DNA of 64,000 bases from Theropithecus gelada (Eukaryota > Chordata > Mammalia > Primates > Cercopithecidae), in contig NC_037669.1 in NCBI RefSeq assembly GCF_003255815.1, forward strand, positions 124,225,758-124,289,757, read 5' to 3'. Below are positions 1 to 12,438 of this stretch, one piece after another. The notes under the pieces were generated by a model. The model was not told the origin of the DNA, ran no database searches, and saw only the letters and a program-made list of their open reading frames with translations. Each line of letters starts with the position of its first letter. The first letter of the stretch is position 1. A program made the position numbers and the translations under genes.

Positions 1-94
1 TATCAATATTTCTGTTTATATCAAATATTATGTAATATGATATTACTTTTTGTTTTTTAATTTTTCAGTGTTTTCCTCCTTAACTGAGTACAGT

Positions 95-200
95 TTCAGT
101 GTGGGAGATTATATGGTCTGTCCTGTTTACTGCTGCATCCCCAGTGTGCAGAAGAGTGCTAGAGATATTCTTGGCATTTAATATATAACACTTGAGTGAA
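95..200 (+). repeat. L2-like 3' end (weak)
   Basis: The stretch contains degraded words of the L2 3' terminus: a ctgcatccccagtgtgcagaa block followed by a ttggcatttaatat tail in the right order. It is heavily diverged and the ends are approximate. Confidence 0.4.
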
Positions 201-2039
201 AAAAACTGTTCTGTGATTCATGTATGTTTGTAACATAAAATTAGATATATTGACTGGTTATTTTTTTTCCTGCCTCTGCAAATATTTTACCCTACACTGT
301 GTCTCAGGATGCTGTTTAAAATAGATTCCTGTGCCCTTTCAATTCCATTATGATTGAGAAAATGGGAAGTACTTTTAGAAGATCAGCTAATTGGGAGAGA
401 ATGATGATGGAGGTTTTTTTTTTTTTTTTTTTTTTTTCTTGTCCACTCTTCATCATGCCATAAATTGCCAGAGATCATGCTTTTCCATTGAAATCACAGC
501 TCTTCTAAGGTAGCCCTTGCTTAGAGCTCCAGATATCCTCAGACAGTTTCTATTACTGCTCTTCTTTTGGTTTAGAATAATAGCTGATTTCAGTTATTTT
601 TATCCTCTGTGTGCCTCAACGTGTCTTGGTGGTTCCTGTTAGCCTTGACAATACTTTTGTGATTTGCAAAGCAGGAAGTGTAAGATGAGAACGGATAGAC
701 AGTTGCTCACACTGTGAGTAAGGTAAATTGGTAGAAGTTTGAATTCACTTTAAAGCTAAAGTGAGAGAGATTTGCTGATGGATTAAATGTGCATTGTTAA
801 AGTGAAGTATAAAGGGTGATTTCTAAAATTTTGATCTGTATAAAAGACGGAATAGAGATGCTGTTTATTAAAATGGTGAAAATTGTGATTGGTCAACTTA
901 ATGGGAGAACAGCCAAAAATTTTGTCTTAGACATGCTATTTTTAAATACCCTATACAATACATATTAGCCATGCAATAAAAATTTAAAATGTTGAGCCTA
1001 AAATACCAAATATGCACTTGAAAGAGATAGGATTTACGTTCCTAGCACAAAATAAGTGTATATGGAAGAGAAAATGGCTTGGAGTGGATTCTGCTTGCTC
1101 CAAGAATAGTGAAAATATGACTTGTTCTCTCAATGTGAAAAAACTGAAAACCAGAGAAAATTTCTTTGTATAGACTACTTAATAGTTTAGTTAAAAATTA
1201 TTTTAAGATGCATGACTTGCCTGGAAGAAATATTATCTAAGGCATTAGAAACAAAATAAGACAGAACTATGAATCAAGAGAAGAAATGGCTACTAAGCCA
1301 TTGTTTGTGCTGAGGGATTAGACTGATAAGTGGTAGTTTCTATACTGCTAGCTTGGATTTTAATAGATTTTCCATGATGAATACAAGGTAAAATTTGGTT
1401 CTCCTGTACTAAGGGAGATCAAAATTGATGAACCCTGCTTAAAGCCAAGAACCTAATAAACAAAGTATTTAAAAGTTGTACCAGAATGCAACTTGCACGG
1501 CTGATGGAAATAGTGAATACATTTACCTGACTCAGGCTCTGTTTCGAGTTAGATAAAATTAAATTTATCTCATAATTTTTTTACTGTAAGCACTTTTTCA
1601 AGTAATTTTGGGGTTAAATGTCAAACTAAATATATGGCACTAAAAGCTCTAAAATATAACTCATGTTTTTGTAGCAAATATGGATGATATTGAATAGAAG
1701 TAAATAGATGTTTTAATGTCCACCCCAACCGGATAGTAAACTATTAAAAGGTAAAATATTTTCCTCAAATAAATAAGTGTACATATTAAGAGTAAATAAA
1801 TTCTTAAGTAAAGAATAAATTCTTTCAAATAAAGAATTCTTTTTTCCAAGAAATAAAAATTCATAAACATCACAAACACATGAGAAAAATAAGATGATAA
1901 ATCAGAGAAAGGGAGATAAGAAAAACAAATAATAAGGTGATTTAAGCCAGAAAGTGTAGTAATTATCAGATCAAAATATAAAATAAATATGTATAAAGTG
2001 TTCAAAATATAAAAGAAGTAATCAACAAAAAATAATGAA
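201..2039. other. No recognisable feature
   Basis: AT-rich sequence in which I see no gene or clear repeat. It holds one T homopolymer of about 24 bases (414-437). The longest open frame here, on the minus strand at 1661-2005, has hydrophobic low-complexity content and no recognisable domain, so it is probably chance. Confidence 0.5.
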
Positions 2040-2690
2040 ACATAAAACTGTCAAAATAAACAGAATTGGAAGAGAACCAATCAGAATATCTATAAATGAA
2101 AAGTAAGATAAGTGAAGACAGAAACAATATTTGAGTTGTTTTAAGAAGTGAAAATATAAGACCAAGTGAAACAGAGAATTATGGAACTAGAATGCAGACC
2201 TATAGAAATTACTCATAACTGGGCACAGACAGACAAAGAGTTGGAAAATATATAGGGCAAGTTGAAACGATGTAGATAGACCAATAAAATTTAACATGTA
2301 TAACTAGAACTTTAGAGAGTTTTTAAAAGTATATTAAGAACAAAAGAGTGGCAATATTCTAATAAATAATAAAGAAAAATTATCAAAGTTATGAAAAATA
2401 TAAATTCTCAGATTCAGGAAACTCAGTTAATTACAAGAAATACTTTCACGTAGACATATTGAATTGAAACTGTAACACACATACATGCACACACATACAC
2501 ACAATTTTGAAAGCTGTCAGAAAAGGAAGACAGTGCACCTACAAAAAATAAAACAAGATACAAAATGAAAATCAGACTAACAGTTGAATTCCAAAGAGCA
2601 AAACTGGAATACAGAATGCAGAAAAAACTTGAGAGACGAATATTAGGCTTGAAAATAATACATAAAACCCCATAGCCCTACTGGAACTGT
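2040..2690 (+). mobile_element. HAL1/L1 ORF1-derived relic
   Basis: This A-rich stretch has the order of elements seen in L1/HAL1 ORF1: a tataactagaactttagag block near 2300, and a block near 2520-2580 resembling the segment before the conserved 'gacag...acctac...agactaacag' section. It is very diverged with no open frame. It could alternatively be another L1 lineage. Confidence 0.4.
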
Positions 2691-2944
2691 AATCAGAAAG
2701 GATTATTTTCTTTATTTTAATCTTTTTAATGGAGAAAAACTACATGATGTAAACGTTTAATTATATAGCTCAATATATTATATATGCTATAATCAATCTT
2801 CTAATGTATTAGCATATATTAGTTTTATCGGTTGCTGAACATCATATGAAGGCAATCATAATCTATATGATTATAGTTTATGTTTAAAGTTATAGTTTAA
2901 AAACTCTGTTTATAGTTTTTAATCTGTGAAACAGATCCATGTTG

Positions 2945-4920
2945 CATGTTGTTATAATCATGGTTTTCTGATTGTTGAATAGAATTCCATTAGAAGTCCA
3001 TTATAAGAATCTAGCATTATCAGTTTAATTATCCTACTGTTACTGTTGCTAAACATACCTGCCATTTCTGTTTTGTCTAATAGTGTTAAAGATACTATGA
3101 TTATTTCTGCAACCAACTGTTGATGGACATATGTGACCATTTCTTTTGGCTCATAGGTATATGTTGTCAATGTTTCCGATTTTGGCTATTCTAATAGGTC
3201 TATAATGGCATCTCGTGTTGTTGTTGTTGTTGTTGTTGTTTTTAATTGCAGGTTCCTAATATCATATGATATTGAGCCTTCTTACATGTGCTTATTTGCC
3301 ATCTACATATCTTCCTTAATAATGTGTCTGTTCACGTTTCTACCCACTTTTTAATCATATTGTTTTCATATTGTTGAGTTTTAAGTGTTTTTGTATATTT
3401 TGTGTAATAGTTCTTTATTAAATATGTTCTTTCAAATATTTTCTTCCAGTCTATGGCTTGTCTTCTCACTCTATTGAGAATACCATTTTCACAGCAGAAG
3501 TATTTTATTATAATTAAATCCAACTTATCAATTCTTTCTTTCATGGATAAAATCTTTGCTGTTCATATTTAAAAACTCATTGCCAAACCAAAGATCATCT
3601 TGGATTTTTCCTATGTTGCTTTCCAGGAGCATTATAGTTTTGTGTTTTACATTTAAGTCTATGATTCTCTTTGAGTTAATGTTTTGTGAAGGGTATGAGG
3701 TTTGTGTCTAGTTTTACTTTGTTTGGATGTAGATGTTTAGTTATTCCTAAATTATTTGTTGAAAATATCATCTGTTTTTTCCATTGTATTGCCTTGACCC
3801 CTTTGTCAAAAATCAGTTGACTATATTTATGTCTATTTCTGGGAAAATCTGTTATTCATGGAATTTGATAATTTCATTTCAATTGTCAAATTCATTGCCA
3901 TAAGGTTTTTGATAATAATTTATTAGCATTCTAATAGCTGGAGGATCTATCATCCTATTCGTTTGTGTTTCCTAATTTATGGTTTGTTTCTTATTTCTTT
4001 GATTAGTCTTACTAAAGATATAACAACATAATTAATCTTTCCAAAGAAACAACTTCAATTTGTTAATTGTACTGAAGGACGGCTTTCTTTGTTGTTTAAC
4101 TTCTGCTCTTATACATTTCTTTGCTTCAGCTTAATTTATTTTTTAATGCCTTAATTATATAGATTAATTCACTATTGTTATTTGCATAACTGTTGTTATC
4201 ATTTTATTTTCTCACTACTGGCCTATTAGTAATCTCTTTTGGTTTTTTTTCTAGTGGTTAACTGACAGATTGCATGCCATTACACTGACTTATTTTAATC
4301 TGGCTACATTTAAACCTTTTCACTTTCTGTACAATATGATAACATTGTACCTTTTACAGTTTTCCCATATTTCATGCTAAAATTCTTATACATTTAATTT
4401 CCATAAATATTTTAAATCTCTTTAGGCATTCTTACTTTTAAATATATTGTTATCCATTTATGTTTATTACACATTGAGTTGGAATTCTTCACTTATTACT
4501 ACAATTTTATGTTTCTATTTAGAATTATTTTCTTTCTGCCAGAAAAAACTTTTTAGTATTTCTAAATACTAAAGATTAAAGACTATATACTAAATACTCT
4601 AGATTGGTAGTGATTAATTCCATCAGTTTCTATTCATCTGAAAACATTATTCTTTCAACTCCCATTTTGAAAAATATTTTTCTTTGGACACAAAATTCTA
4701 TGCTGGCATTTTGTTTATTGTCAGTGCATTCAAAATGTCACTCCATTGTGCTCAGTTTCAAAGTTTGTCTTGAACAGTTAGGCATGATTTTGTAGTTGCT
4801 CTTGGATACTTTCAAAATTTTATCTTTCTCTATTGTCAACAATTTGACTCTGAAGTGCCTGGGTTGTTTCTTTGTATTTATTCTCCTTCTGAACACGAGG
4901 AAAACATATGCAAAATAAAA
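2945..4920 (-). mobile_element. Ancient L1M element, antisense, internally deleted
   Basis: Read on the minus strand this follows L1 ORF2 backwards. 3280-3860 matches the 3' third of ORF2, with landmarks such as the 'gtctatggcttgtcttctcactctattga' region, 'tttaagtctatgattctctttgagtt' and 'cctttgtcaaaaatcagttgac'. Around 3980-4140 it jumps to the endonuclease-RT linker region. From 4600 to 4870 it matches an old L1M segment with the 'attctatgctggcatttt' landmark. No reading frame survives. A (TTG)n tract lies inside. Confidence 0.7.
3216..3241 (+). repeat. (TTG)n simple repeat
   Basis: About eight perfect GTT units embedded in the antisense L1M. Confidence 0.9.
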
Positions 4921-5188
4921 TTAACTGTTCTTAGTAATTATACTGGAGGAGTAATATTAGTATTGTCATTTTGAAACTGTCATGTGTTTAATACTGAATA
5001 CAGTAAATGAGCCATCATATGATATTCTTCTTTTGTCATTATCTATCATTAAGAGTTAGGATTTTCTTGTGAAGGAAGAGACATAAAGATGCAATAGAGA
5101 AAAGGGTAAGTAAAAAACATGTAGTTTTATATTAGGGTTAAAAGTATCAGCAGAAACTCATGATGCACCTTTTCATTAATATTTATTT

Positions 5189-5189
<1 letters not shown>

Positions 5190-5222
<33 letters not shown>
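5190..5222 (+). repeat. (CA)n microsatellite
   Basis: About fifteen perfect CA units, followed by a short imperfect purine/pyrimidine-alternating tail to about 5245. Confidence 0.95.
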
Positions 5223-5740
5223 CACACATATATGCATGCATGTGTTTTGCTCTTGTGAATTGTGTTTATGACAGAGAGAGAGACATTTTGAATCTCCCAA
5301 CTTAACTAATCAACAGTTTTCATACAAAAAGAAAGAGCTATAGATAGTCATAGAGAGACAGAAAGAGACATTGGAGACAAAAAGAAATTGCTGTCCACAG
5401 AAGATGCCTAGAAACATTGATTAGCCCAATGACAAAGAGATTCTCTGTTTAGAATATTCTCCCCAAAGAATATCAAGTCTTTCTTGAAGAAATGACAGAT
5501 TTTAGGTCTGTGACAGAAATCGTACAAGATGAGTCTGGAATATAAGAATAAAGATATTATCAAAGACCACTACAATTCTGTCAAAAGGGCTCAGAACCAA
5601 CTATCAGAGTCTGTGACTGTTGGAAAGATGAGATATGTTGAGCCTCACATAAAAAATAATTGTAATAGACAAATTTACCAAACATACTTATATCCATGAA
5701 TTCATAATGCTATTAAAATATTTTGACTACAAATAATGTT
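5223..5740. other. No recognisable feature
   Basis: Moderately AT-rich sequence with no open frame of note and no repeat I could name. It forms the left flank of the twin-primed L1 that follows. Confidence 0.45.
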
Positions 5741-5757
5741 AAAGAGGTAACTCAATT
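5741..5757 (+). repeat. Left target-site duplication
   Basis: AAAGAGGTAACTCAATT immediately precedes the T run. It matches 7485-7500 with one gap and one substitution. Confidence 0.8.
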
Positions 5758-6640
5758 CTTTTTTTTTTTTTTAATTTCAACATTTAGATACAGGATATAC
5801 ACGCACAGATTTGTTACATGGGAATATTGTGTAACGCTGAGGTTTGGATTACAGATCCCATCATCCTGATAGTGAGCATAGTGCCCACTATAGTTTCTCT
5901 TTTATAGAGCATAGATTTTTTTTTAAAGCCACTGCCCTTTACCTCCTCTCTTTATTAGCCCATAGTGTCTAATGTTCCCATACTTATGTTTATGTGTGCT
6001 CAGTGCTTAACTCCCACTTATAAGTAAGAACATGCGGTGTGTGTTTTCCTACTCATGTGTTAATATTGTTTAGTATCATGGACTCCAGCTTCATCTGTGT
6101 TGTTGCAAAAGACATAATTTCATTCTTTTTTATGGTTACAAAGTATTCCATGGTGTTTATGTACCACATTTTAAAATCCAATTTATCATTGATGGGCACC
6201 TGGGTTGATTCCTTGTCTTTGCTATTGTGAATAGTGCAGGGATGATCATGCAAATGCATATGTCTTTTTAGTAGAATATCTTATTTACTTTTGGGTATAT
6301 ATCCAATAACAGGATTACTGGGTCAAATCATAACTCTGTTTTAAGTTCTATGAGAAATCTCCAAACTGCTATCCACAGTGGTGGAACTAATTTACATTCC
6401 CATCAACAGTGTATAAGTGTTCCCTTTTCTCTGCAGCTTTGCCAGCATTTGTTTTTTTATGACTTTTTAATAATAGCCGCTCTAACTGTTGTGAGATGGT
6501 ATTTTGTGGTTTTGATTTGTATTTCTCTGGTGGCTACGGATGCTGATCATTTTTTCATATGTTTGTTGGCCATTTGCATGTCTTCTTTTGAGAATTATCT
6601 GTTTTTGTCCTTTGTATATTTTTTCATTGGGTTATAAGAA
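5758..6640 (-). mobile_element. 3' segment of the twin-primed L1
   Basis: On the minus strand this runs from the ORF2 C-terminal region to the 3'UTR and poly-A. Landmarks on the plus strand include 'tacttttgggtatatatcc', the ctccaaactgctatccacagtg block and 'gtgagatggtattttgtgg'. Confidence 0.92.
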
Positions 6641-6649
6641 ATCATCACT

Positions 6650-7484
6650 CACACAAATGAATTGAAAAACATTCCATGCTCATGACTCGGAAGAATCAAT
6701 ATCAAAATGGCCATACTGACCAAAGCAATCTACAGATCAATCGCTATTTCTATAAAATTACTAATGACACTTTTCACAAAATTAGAAAAAAATATTCAAC
6801 AATTCACATGAAACAAACAAACAAAAAGCCCAAATAGCCAAGGCAATCCTAAGCAAAAAGAACAAAATTAGAGGCCTCACAGTATCTGTCTTCAAACTAT
6901 ACTGTAAAGTCACTGTAACCAAAACAGCAAAGTACTGTTACAAATGCAGATATATAGACCAATGGAATAGAATAGAAAACTCAGATATAAAGTCACACAC
7001 CTACAGACATCTGAGTCTCAAAAAGGTGAACAACAACAACTACAAAAAAACACCTCACTGCCAATATTAAGCAATAGGGAAAGGACTCCCTGTTCAATGA
7101 ATAGTGCTTGGATAAGAAGCTTACTATATGCAGAAGATTGGTGCTCGACCCCCTACATCTCACCATATACAAAAATTAAATCAAAATTTATTAAAAACGT
7201 AAGTGTAAGATCTCAAAATGTAAAAATCCTGTAAGACAACCTAGGATATACTCTTCACGACATTGGCCTTTGAAAAGAATACTTAGTAAGTTCCCAAAAT
7301 TAACTGCAACAAAAACAAAAATAAAGTGGAACATAATTAAACTAAAGAGCTATGGCACAGCAAAATATACCATCAACAGAGCAAACAGATAACCTACAGA
7401 ATTGGGGAAGATATTCACAAACATTGCATCTGACAAATGCCTAAAATCCAGAATCTATAGGAAATGGAAACAAATTAACATGCA
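6650..7484 (+). mobile_element. Inverted 5' segment of the twin-primed L1
   Basis: Plus-strand L1 ORF2 sequence downstream of the RT domain. It contains the landmarks 'aagcaatctacagatcaat', 'agaccaatggaatagaatag', 'aaactaaagagc' and 'ctgacaaatgcc'. It carries several frameshifts and stops. Confidence 0.92.
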
Positions 7485-7500
7485 AAAGACTAACTCAATT
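7485..7500 (+). repeat. Right target-site duplication
   Basis: AAAGACTAACTCAATT immediately follows the inverted segment. The next bases (TTTGA) make the inferred nick site T-rich, as expected for the L1 endonuclease. Confidence 0.8.
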
Positions 7501-7747
7501 TTTGACAGCTAATAAAAACCAGAAAGGTTCAGACATGCTTCTTGTCCTTCCTATCTAAGTAAACAATATTAAAGAAAAGCAGTTCTTTATAAAAAATTCT
7601 TGTTAAATAAAAATATACAGAGTTAGCATAGTATTGCCTTTTATCTTCCAAATTAATCAACATAGTTATGGGGTATCAATAGATTTAACATCACAAAAAG
7701 AAAGACAAGCAGACATTATAAACTTCTAGTTAAGGAAAAGCTGTAGT

Positions 7748-8510
7748 GTCTCCATCTCACACCAGTTAGAATGGCAATCATTAAAAAGTCAGGAAACAAC
7801 AGGTGCTGGAGAGGATGTGGAGAAATAGGAACACTTTTACACTGTTGGTGGGATTGTAAATTAGTTCAACCATTATGGAAAACAGTATGGCGATTCCTCA
7901 AGGATCTAGAACTAGAAGTACCATATGACCCAGTCATCCCATTACTGGGTATATACCCAAAGGATTATAAATCATGCTGCTATAAAGACACATGCACACG
8001 TATGTTTATTGTGGCACTATTCACAATAGCAAAGACTTGGAATCAACCCAAATGTCCATCAGTGACAGACTGGATTAAGAAAATGTGGCACATATACACC
8101 ATGAAATACTATGCAGCCGTAAAAAAGGATGAGTTTGTGTCCTTTGTAGGGACATGGATACAGCTGGAAACCATCATTCTCAGCAAACTATGGCAAGAAC
8201 AGAAAACCAAACACCGCATGTTCTCACTCATAGGTCGGAACTGAATAATGAGATCACTTGGACTCGGGAAGGGGAACATCATACACCGGGGCCTATCATG
8301 GGGAGGGGGGATGGGGGAGGGATTGCATTGGGAGTTATACCTATGTAAATGACGAGGTGATGGGTGCTGACGAGTTGATAGGTGCAGCACGCCAACATGG
8401 CACAAGAATACATATGTAACAAACCTGCACGTTATGCACATGTACCCTAGAACTTAAAGTATAACAATAAAATAAAATAAAATAAAATAAAAATAAAATA
8501 AAAAAAAGAA
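7748..8510 (+). mobile_element. 5'-truncated L1 with monkey-type 3'UTR
   Basis: It starts at the 'tctcacaccagttagaatgg' position of ORF2 and runs through the ORF2 stop, a 3'UTR with a G-rich tract (8300-8325) and a poly-A that has become a (TAAAA)n microsatellite (8462-8507). The 3'UTR carries two degenerate tandem copies of the GACGAGTTGATGGGTGC word (8352-8385). I could not find a convincing TSD. Confidence 0.92.
7771..8244 (+). pseudogene. L1 ORF2p C-terminal fragment (157 codons open)
   Basis: This open stretch encodes only the C-terminal tail of the L1 ORF2 protein, which is normally about 1275 residues with endonuclease, reverse transcriptase and C-terminal domains. The cysteine-rich motif of the tail is intact (RCWRGCGEIGTLLHCWWDC, residues about 12-30), as is the downstream tryptophan-rich segment ending SLIG. 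There is no endonuclease or RT, so it is a dead fragment of the retrotransposon above. Its initiator Met is an internal codon, and no promoter is expected. Confidence 0.85.
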
Positions 8511-8999
8511 AGGATCATGAATTTAGTAAAGTCCCTGGATCCTGCTGCCAATTTTAAGGAAAAACAAATGACAGAAGATTATGTCAAACCCTGTCATATG
8601 CTTATCATTCAGCAAAATCCACACTGTGAAAAGATCTAGAGATTAAATTTCCTCTGGTTTTCAATAAATACATTCTAAGAAAGGTAAAGGGGAAGGAAGG
8701 AGAACCTAAAGAGTAGAAGAGACTTAAACGGCACTGCTTTTCAGTGGGCAAGACTTAATTATGGTATCTAGGGAAATACATTAAGCAAAAACATTTTAAA
8801 GAAATTAAAGGAAGTAAGTTATTATAAAAGTCAGGATAGTGCTGTCTTTGAAAACATTAAGAGAGGTAAGATTAGAGTAGAAGACATGGAGGAAATTCTC
8901 GGGTGGTTCTCAGTGCTTTCTTTCCTGACATGGGTGGTAGCTGTATATTGTAACTGCTTCTATTTTATTGCAAAAATATGTTTTAAAAAATATAAAATA
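8511..8999. other. No recognisable feature
   Basis: AT-rich sequence with no gene or named repeat seen. It separates the truncated L1 from the older L1M. Confidence 0.4.
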
Positions 9000-10440
9000 T
9001 ATGGATATAAATCTAGCAAAGAATGGGAAAATAATCATGGAGAAAATAATAAACATTTTGAATGACATTGAAAAGACATATAATATGTATAAATGTAAAT
9101 TCTCAGATCATCTCTATAAGGCAAGCTAAAGCAAATTTTTAAGACTGTGTGGAAACTGGTAAGTTGATTCAAAAAACACTTTACTAGTTATCAAATCTTT
9201 TTATGAATTTATAATAAAACAAATGTGATATTGGTTCAAGAATAGAAAAATAAACCAATAGCAAATATTTGGGCAAGAACAAACACATTTATATTACCAC
9301 TTGATAGTTTTTCATATCAGCTTAGAAAGAAAGGATAATAAATGTTGTGTACATTATATATTCATATAAAAATAAAATTGATTAACTTTTTCTCATCATT
9401 AATAAAACTTCTTCCTTTTGCATTGTGGACCTGAATATGAAAGGCTAAAGGAAAATATGTAATGTCCTCAACATAAAACAAGCTGACACCTTAAATTAAA
9501 ATAAATAGTTTTCATGATGATAAAATTGTTTTCATGAAAAGATTTATAAGGTAAGTGGAGAGAATCTAAAAATTTGAAACCTATATTTACATCACTAATA
9601 AGCCCCCAGTAGATATCTATAAATTAAAGAAGAAAAAAGAAAAACTACTCAACAAAAAGCAGACAACTGACAAATCTCATTAGCAAACATGGAAATGTTA
9701 GTTCAAGCCCCAGTGAGATGCCATTTCACACACAAATGATTGACAAAAATGTATGTCTAACTATCTTAAGCTTGAGCAGTGTATAAAATGAGAGGATAAC
9801 AGAGTAAGATGGTTTGAAGCAACCATTTGTAGAAAAGGAGAAAATCCAGCTATATTAAATTCACTAAAGAAGTTATTATGCTTATTGTAATTATTCATAT
9901 GATTTGCAGTCACATGGATTAGGTAAATATTGCAATGAGCAAAAATTAAAAATTCTGACAAGCAAGAGCAGAAGAGATGTGAAAGAGTAGGAACTGTCAG
10001 TTACTGCTGGTGAGTTTCCAATTTGACACAATAGTTTGTGAACAATTTGGCATCATCACGTAAAATTAAAGAGATGCATGTCCTAAAAGTTAGCAATTCA
10101 CTCCTGGATACATAACCAAGGAAAAGCTGTAATTTAAATGAACTGAGACATGTTCATGTTTACAGCAGCATTATTTCCAATAACAAAAGCTGGGGACAAC
10201 AAAATAAATTTGTTTTAGTGTATTAGTACTAAAGAATACTGACAACACTAACATAAGCAAAGTCTACAAATATTAACATGGATCAACAACTAAACAAAAT
10301 ATATGATTGAGGAAAATAATCATAAAGGAGCACTATATAGAAATGTCAAAATGAAGCAAAAATAAACTACACATTATTAAAAAGCATATGATCAAAATAC
10401 ATAGATTTTGTTTATAAATACAAAGATGTTAAAACTATAA
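9000..10440 (+). mobile_element. Degenerate L1M (L1ME-like), sense
   Basis: Diverged ORF2 3' sequence. Near 9230 it has the 'gatattggttcaagaatagaa..aaccaatag' block. Near 9710-10020 it has 'cagtgagatgccatttcacac' and 'ttactgctggtgagt'. Near 10090-10200 it has 'caattcactcctggatacataac' and 'tttacagcagcattatttccaataacaaaagctgg'. All frames are broken and the ends are approximate. Confidence 0.65.
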
Positions 10441-11265
10441 AAAGTCAAAGAAATATTAATATTACATTAAAAATAGCATATATTTCTTAGGAGAGGATAT
10501 AAGATATGATATGGGCATAAAATACTTTAATGTTTATAAAAATACACATCTTAAATTGAGTAATAAGCACCGATTTTATGATGATTAAAGCAATAGATTT
10601 AAGCATTGTACATATTCTTTGATAAATATATTTTGTAGTGATATTGCTTTTAAAAACTATAACACAAACATTTATCTTGTTGCTATTCTGATAGTCTAGA
10701 ATTGCTTCTACAATGACTTCCTTTTCACCTGTGTATTTAGCTATTTAGATGGCTTTCTATTATTCACTAATATAAAAAATACTAAAATAAATTCTTCAAT
10801 CACACTACATGTAGTCTTTTAGTATGTAGTTAATACAAGTATAATTATATTGAACTCAATTCCATTAAATATAGTATTTGATTTTACCTTGGATTCATGG
10901 TGTTACCTATAATTTTCCTCACAATGACGAAGAATGTCATTTGCAAAGACAAATAATATTAACAATGAAATAGAAAATTTGAAAGCATTAGAAGGAATAG
11001 GAACATGAATTCTTAGGGTTTGCAAACCTCAGGCAAAATCACCTGCATAACTGTATATTGTTCAGTCAGGCACCTCTCTCTCTTCAGGTCTAGGACCTAT
11101 TCTTTATGCAGGAACGACTGTATGTGTCATTCCTGGAGAATCTCACACCTTCCAATTAAAAAAAAAAAAAAATAGGTTATCAATGCTGCTATTACTCACA
11201 ATGCCATGGTTCTTTGGAAACTGTACATGAATAATATAGAACATTTTGCCTCTGCAATTCTCAAT
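10441..11265. other. No recognisable feature
   Basis: AT-rich sequence without a gene. The first part may be the unrecognised 3'UTR of the L1M to its left. A short A13-16 run lies near 11158-11172. Confidence 0.4.
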
Positions 11266-11281
11266 AATAATGTTTATTTAA
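11266..11281 (+). repeat. 5' target-site duplication of the long L1
   Basis: AATAATGTTTATTTAA here matches AATAATATTTACTTAA at 16181-16196 with two differences. This defines the left edge of the insertion. Confidence 0.8.
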
Positions 11282-12438
11282 GCAGAGGCTCCCACTGAGA
11301 ATAAAGAAATGGTGAGTGAATCCTCCCCCAGCAACTAAGGTATCCAGGTCCTCTCCTTGGGACTGACTAGGCAGTTGGCCTGAGCCATGGAGAGTGAGGA
11401 AAAGCAGGGTGGCAAAATGGCCCACCTGGGAACCACAGGGAGCAAGGGGACCTCTCACCCCCAGTCAAGGGAGGTAGTGAGTGACCGTGCTACTCTGCCC
11501 AGGAAATCATGTATTTTCCATGGATCTGTGCAACCCATGGATCAGAAGATCCCCTTGTGAGCCCAATTATCACCAGGGCCTTGAGTCCCAAGCACAAAGA
11601 TGTATAGATTCTCTGGCTGCTCAGCTCGAGGCTGCCCAAGACTACCAAGTTCCTGGGGTGGAGGGGTGGCTGCCATCACTGCAGCTTCAGTCAGGTGTTT
11701 TTCCCTGTCAGTGCCAAGGAGACTGGGTGGTTTGGACCCAGGAGAAATTCCCCACAGTGCACCACAGCAGCTGTGGCAGATCGTGACCAGACTGCCTCTT
11801 TATGCCAGACCCAAACCTATTCCTCCCCACCAGGCAAGGCTTCCTTGTGGGAATTTCAGCAATTTCAGTCAGGGGTTTATGGACAGAACCCTATCTCCCT
11901 GGAACCTAGACCCTGAGGGGTGGGGTGGCCACAGTCCCTGTGGATCAGTGGGCTTGGACTTTTCCCCTGCTGTATCTGAGGAATCTAGGCAGACAAGTGT
12001 GATTCCCTCCAGCACAGCACACCCCTTCCACCAAGGGGCAGTCAGGGAGCTTTGTTAAGTGGATCTCTGATCCCATGCCTACTGACTGGGAGAGACCCAC
12101 CAAGCAGGGGTCACCAGACAACTTACACAGGAGTGTTCCTGCTGACATTAGGTTGGTGCCCCTCTGAGACAGAGATCCTAGAGGAAGAAGCAGGCAGCCA
12201 TCTTTGCTGTTCTTCAGCCTCCACTGGTGACACATCCAGGGGCAGGAGAGACCCAAATGAATAGGGTCTGGAATGAACCTTCAGCAAACTGCAGCAGCCC
12301 TATGGAAGAGGGGCCTGACTGTTAAGCAAAAATCAAATAGAAAGCAACAAGAACAACAGCATCAAGAAAAAAGTCCCCACAAAAACCCCATCCAAATATC
12401 AGCAGCCTCAAAGATTAAGGCTAGATAAACTCAGGAAG
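11282..12438 (+). promoter_or_regulatory. L1 5'UTR (internal promoter relic)
   Basis: A GC-rich island in AT-rich surroundings, with a run of landmarks of the older L1 5'UTR: 'gagccatggagagtgagga', 'gtgcaacccatggatcag', 'ccccacagtgcaccacagcag', 'ttggacttttcccctgctg' and 'cagcaaactgcagcagccct'. In an intact L1 this region carries the internal RNA polymerase II promoter. Several overlapping open frames here (up to about 150 codons on both strands) come from GC richness and are not genes. Confidence 0.8.

Larger units (their letters stand above)
5741..7500 (-). mobile_element. Twin-primed (5'-inverted) L1 with target-site duplications
   Basis: The insertion is on the minus strand. Its 3' segment (5758-6640) begins with the poly-A seen as a T run at 5759-5772 and covers the 3'UTR and the ORF2 C-terminus. 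The adjoining 6650-7484 segment is the next-upstream part of ORF2 but in opposite orientation, ending almost where the first segment starts in L1 coordinates. That is the classic product of twin priming. Flanking copies of an AAAGAGGTAACTCAATT-type duplication (5741-5757 and 7485-7500) differ by one gap and one substitution. Decay and 3'UTR type suggest an old primate L1 (L1PB or older L1PA). All reading frames are broken. Confidence 0.88.

Noticed and set aside
5190..5245. Possible Z-DNA regulatory element in the CA tract
   Set aside because: An ordinary CA microsatellite; nothing nearby suggests a promoter.
7748..8510. TSD for the truncated L1 here
   Set aside because: Left (ttaaggaaaagctgtag) and right (aagaaaggatcatgaa) flanks share only A-rich words, so I could not support a duplication.
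11261..12264. Open frames of 65-152 codons on both strands
   Set aside because: They fall in the GC-rich 5'UTR of the long L1 and match no protein. The region is an L1 promoter relic.
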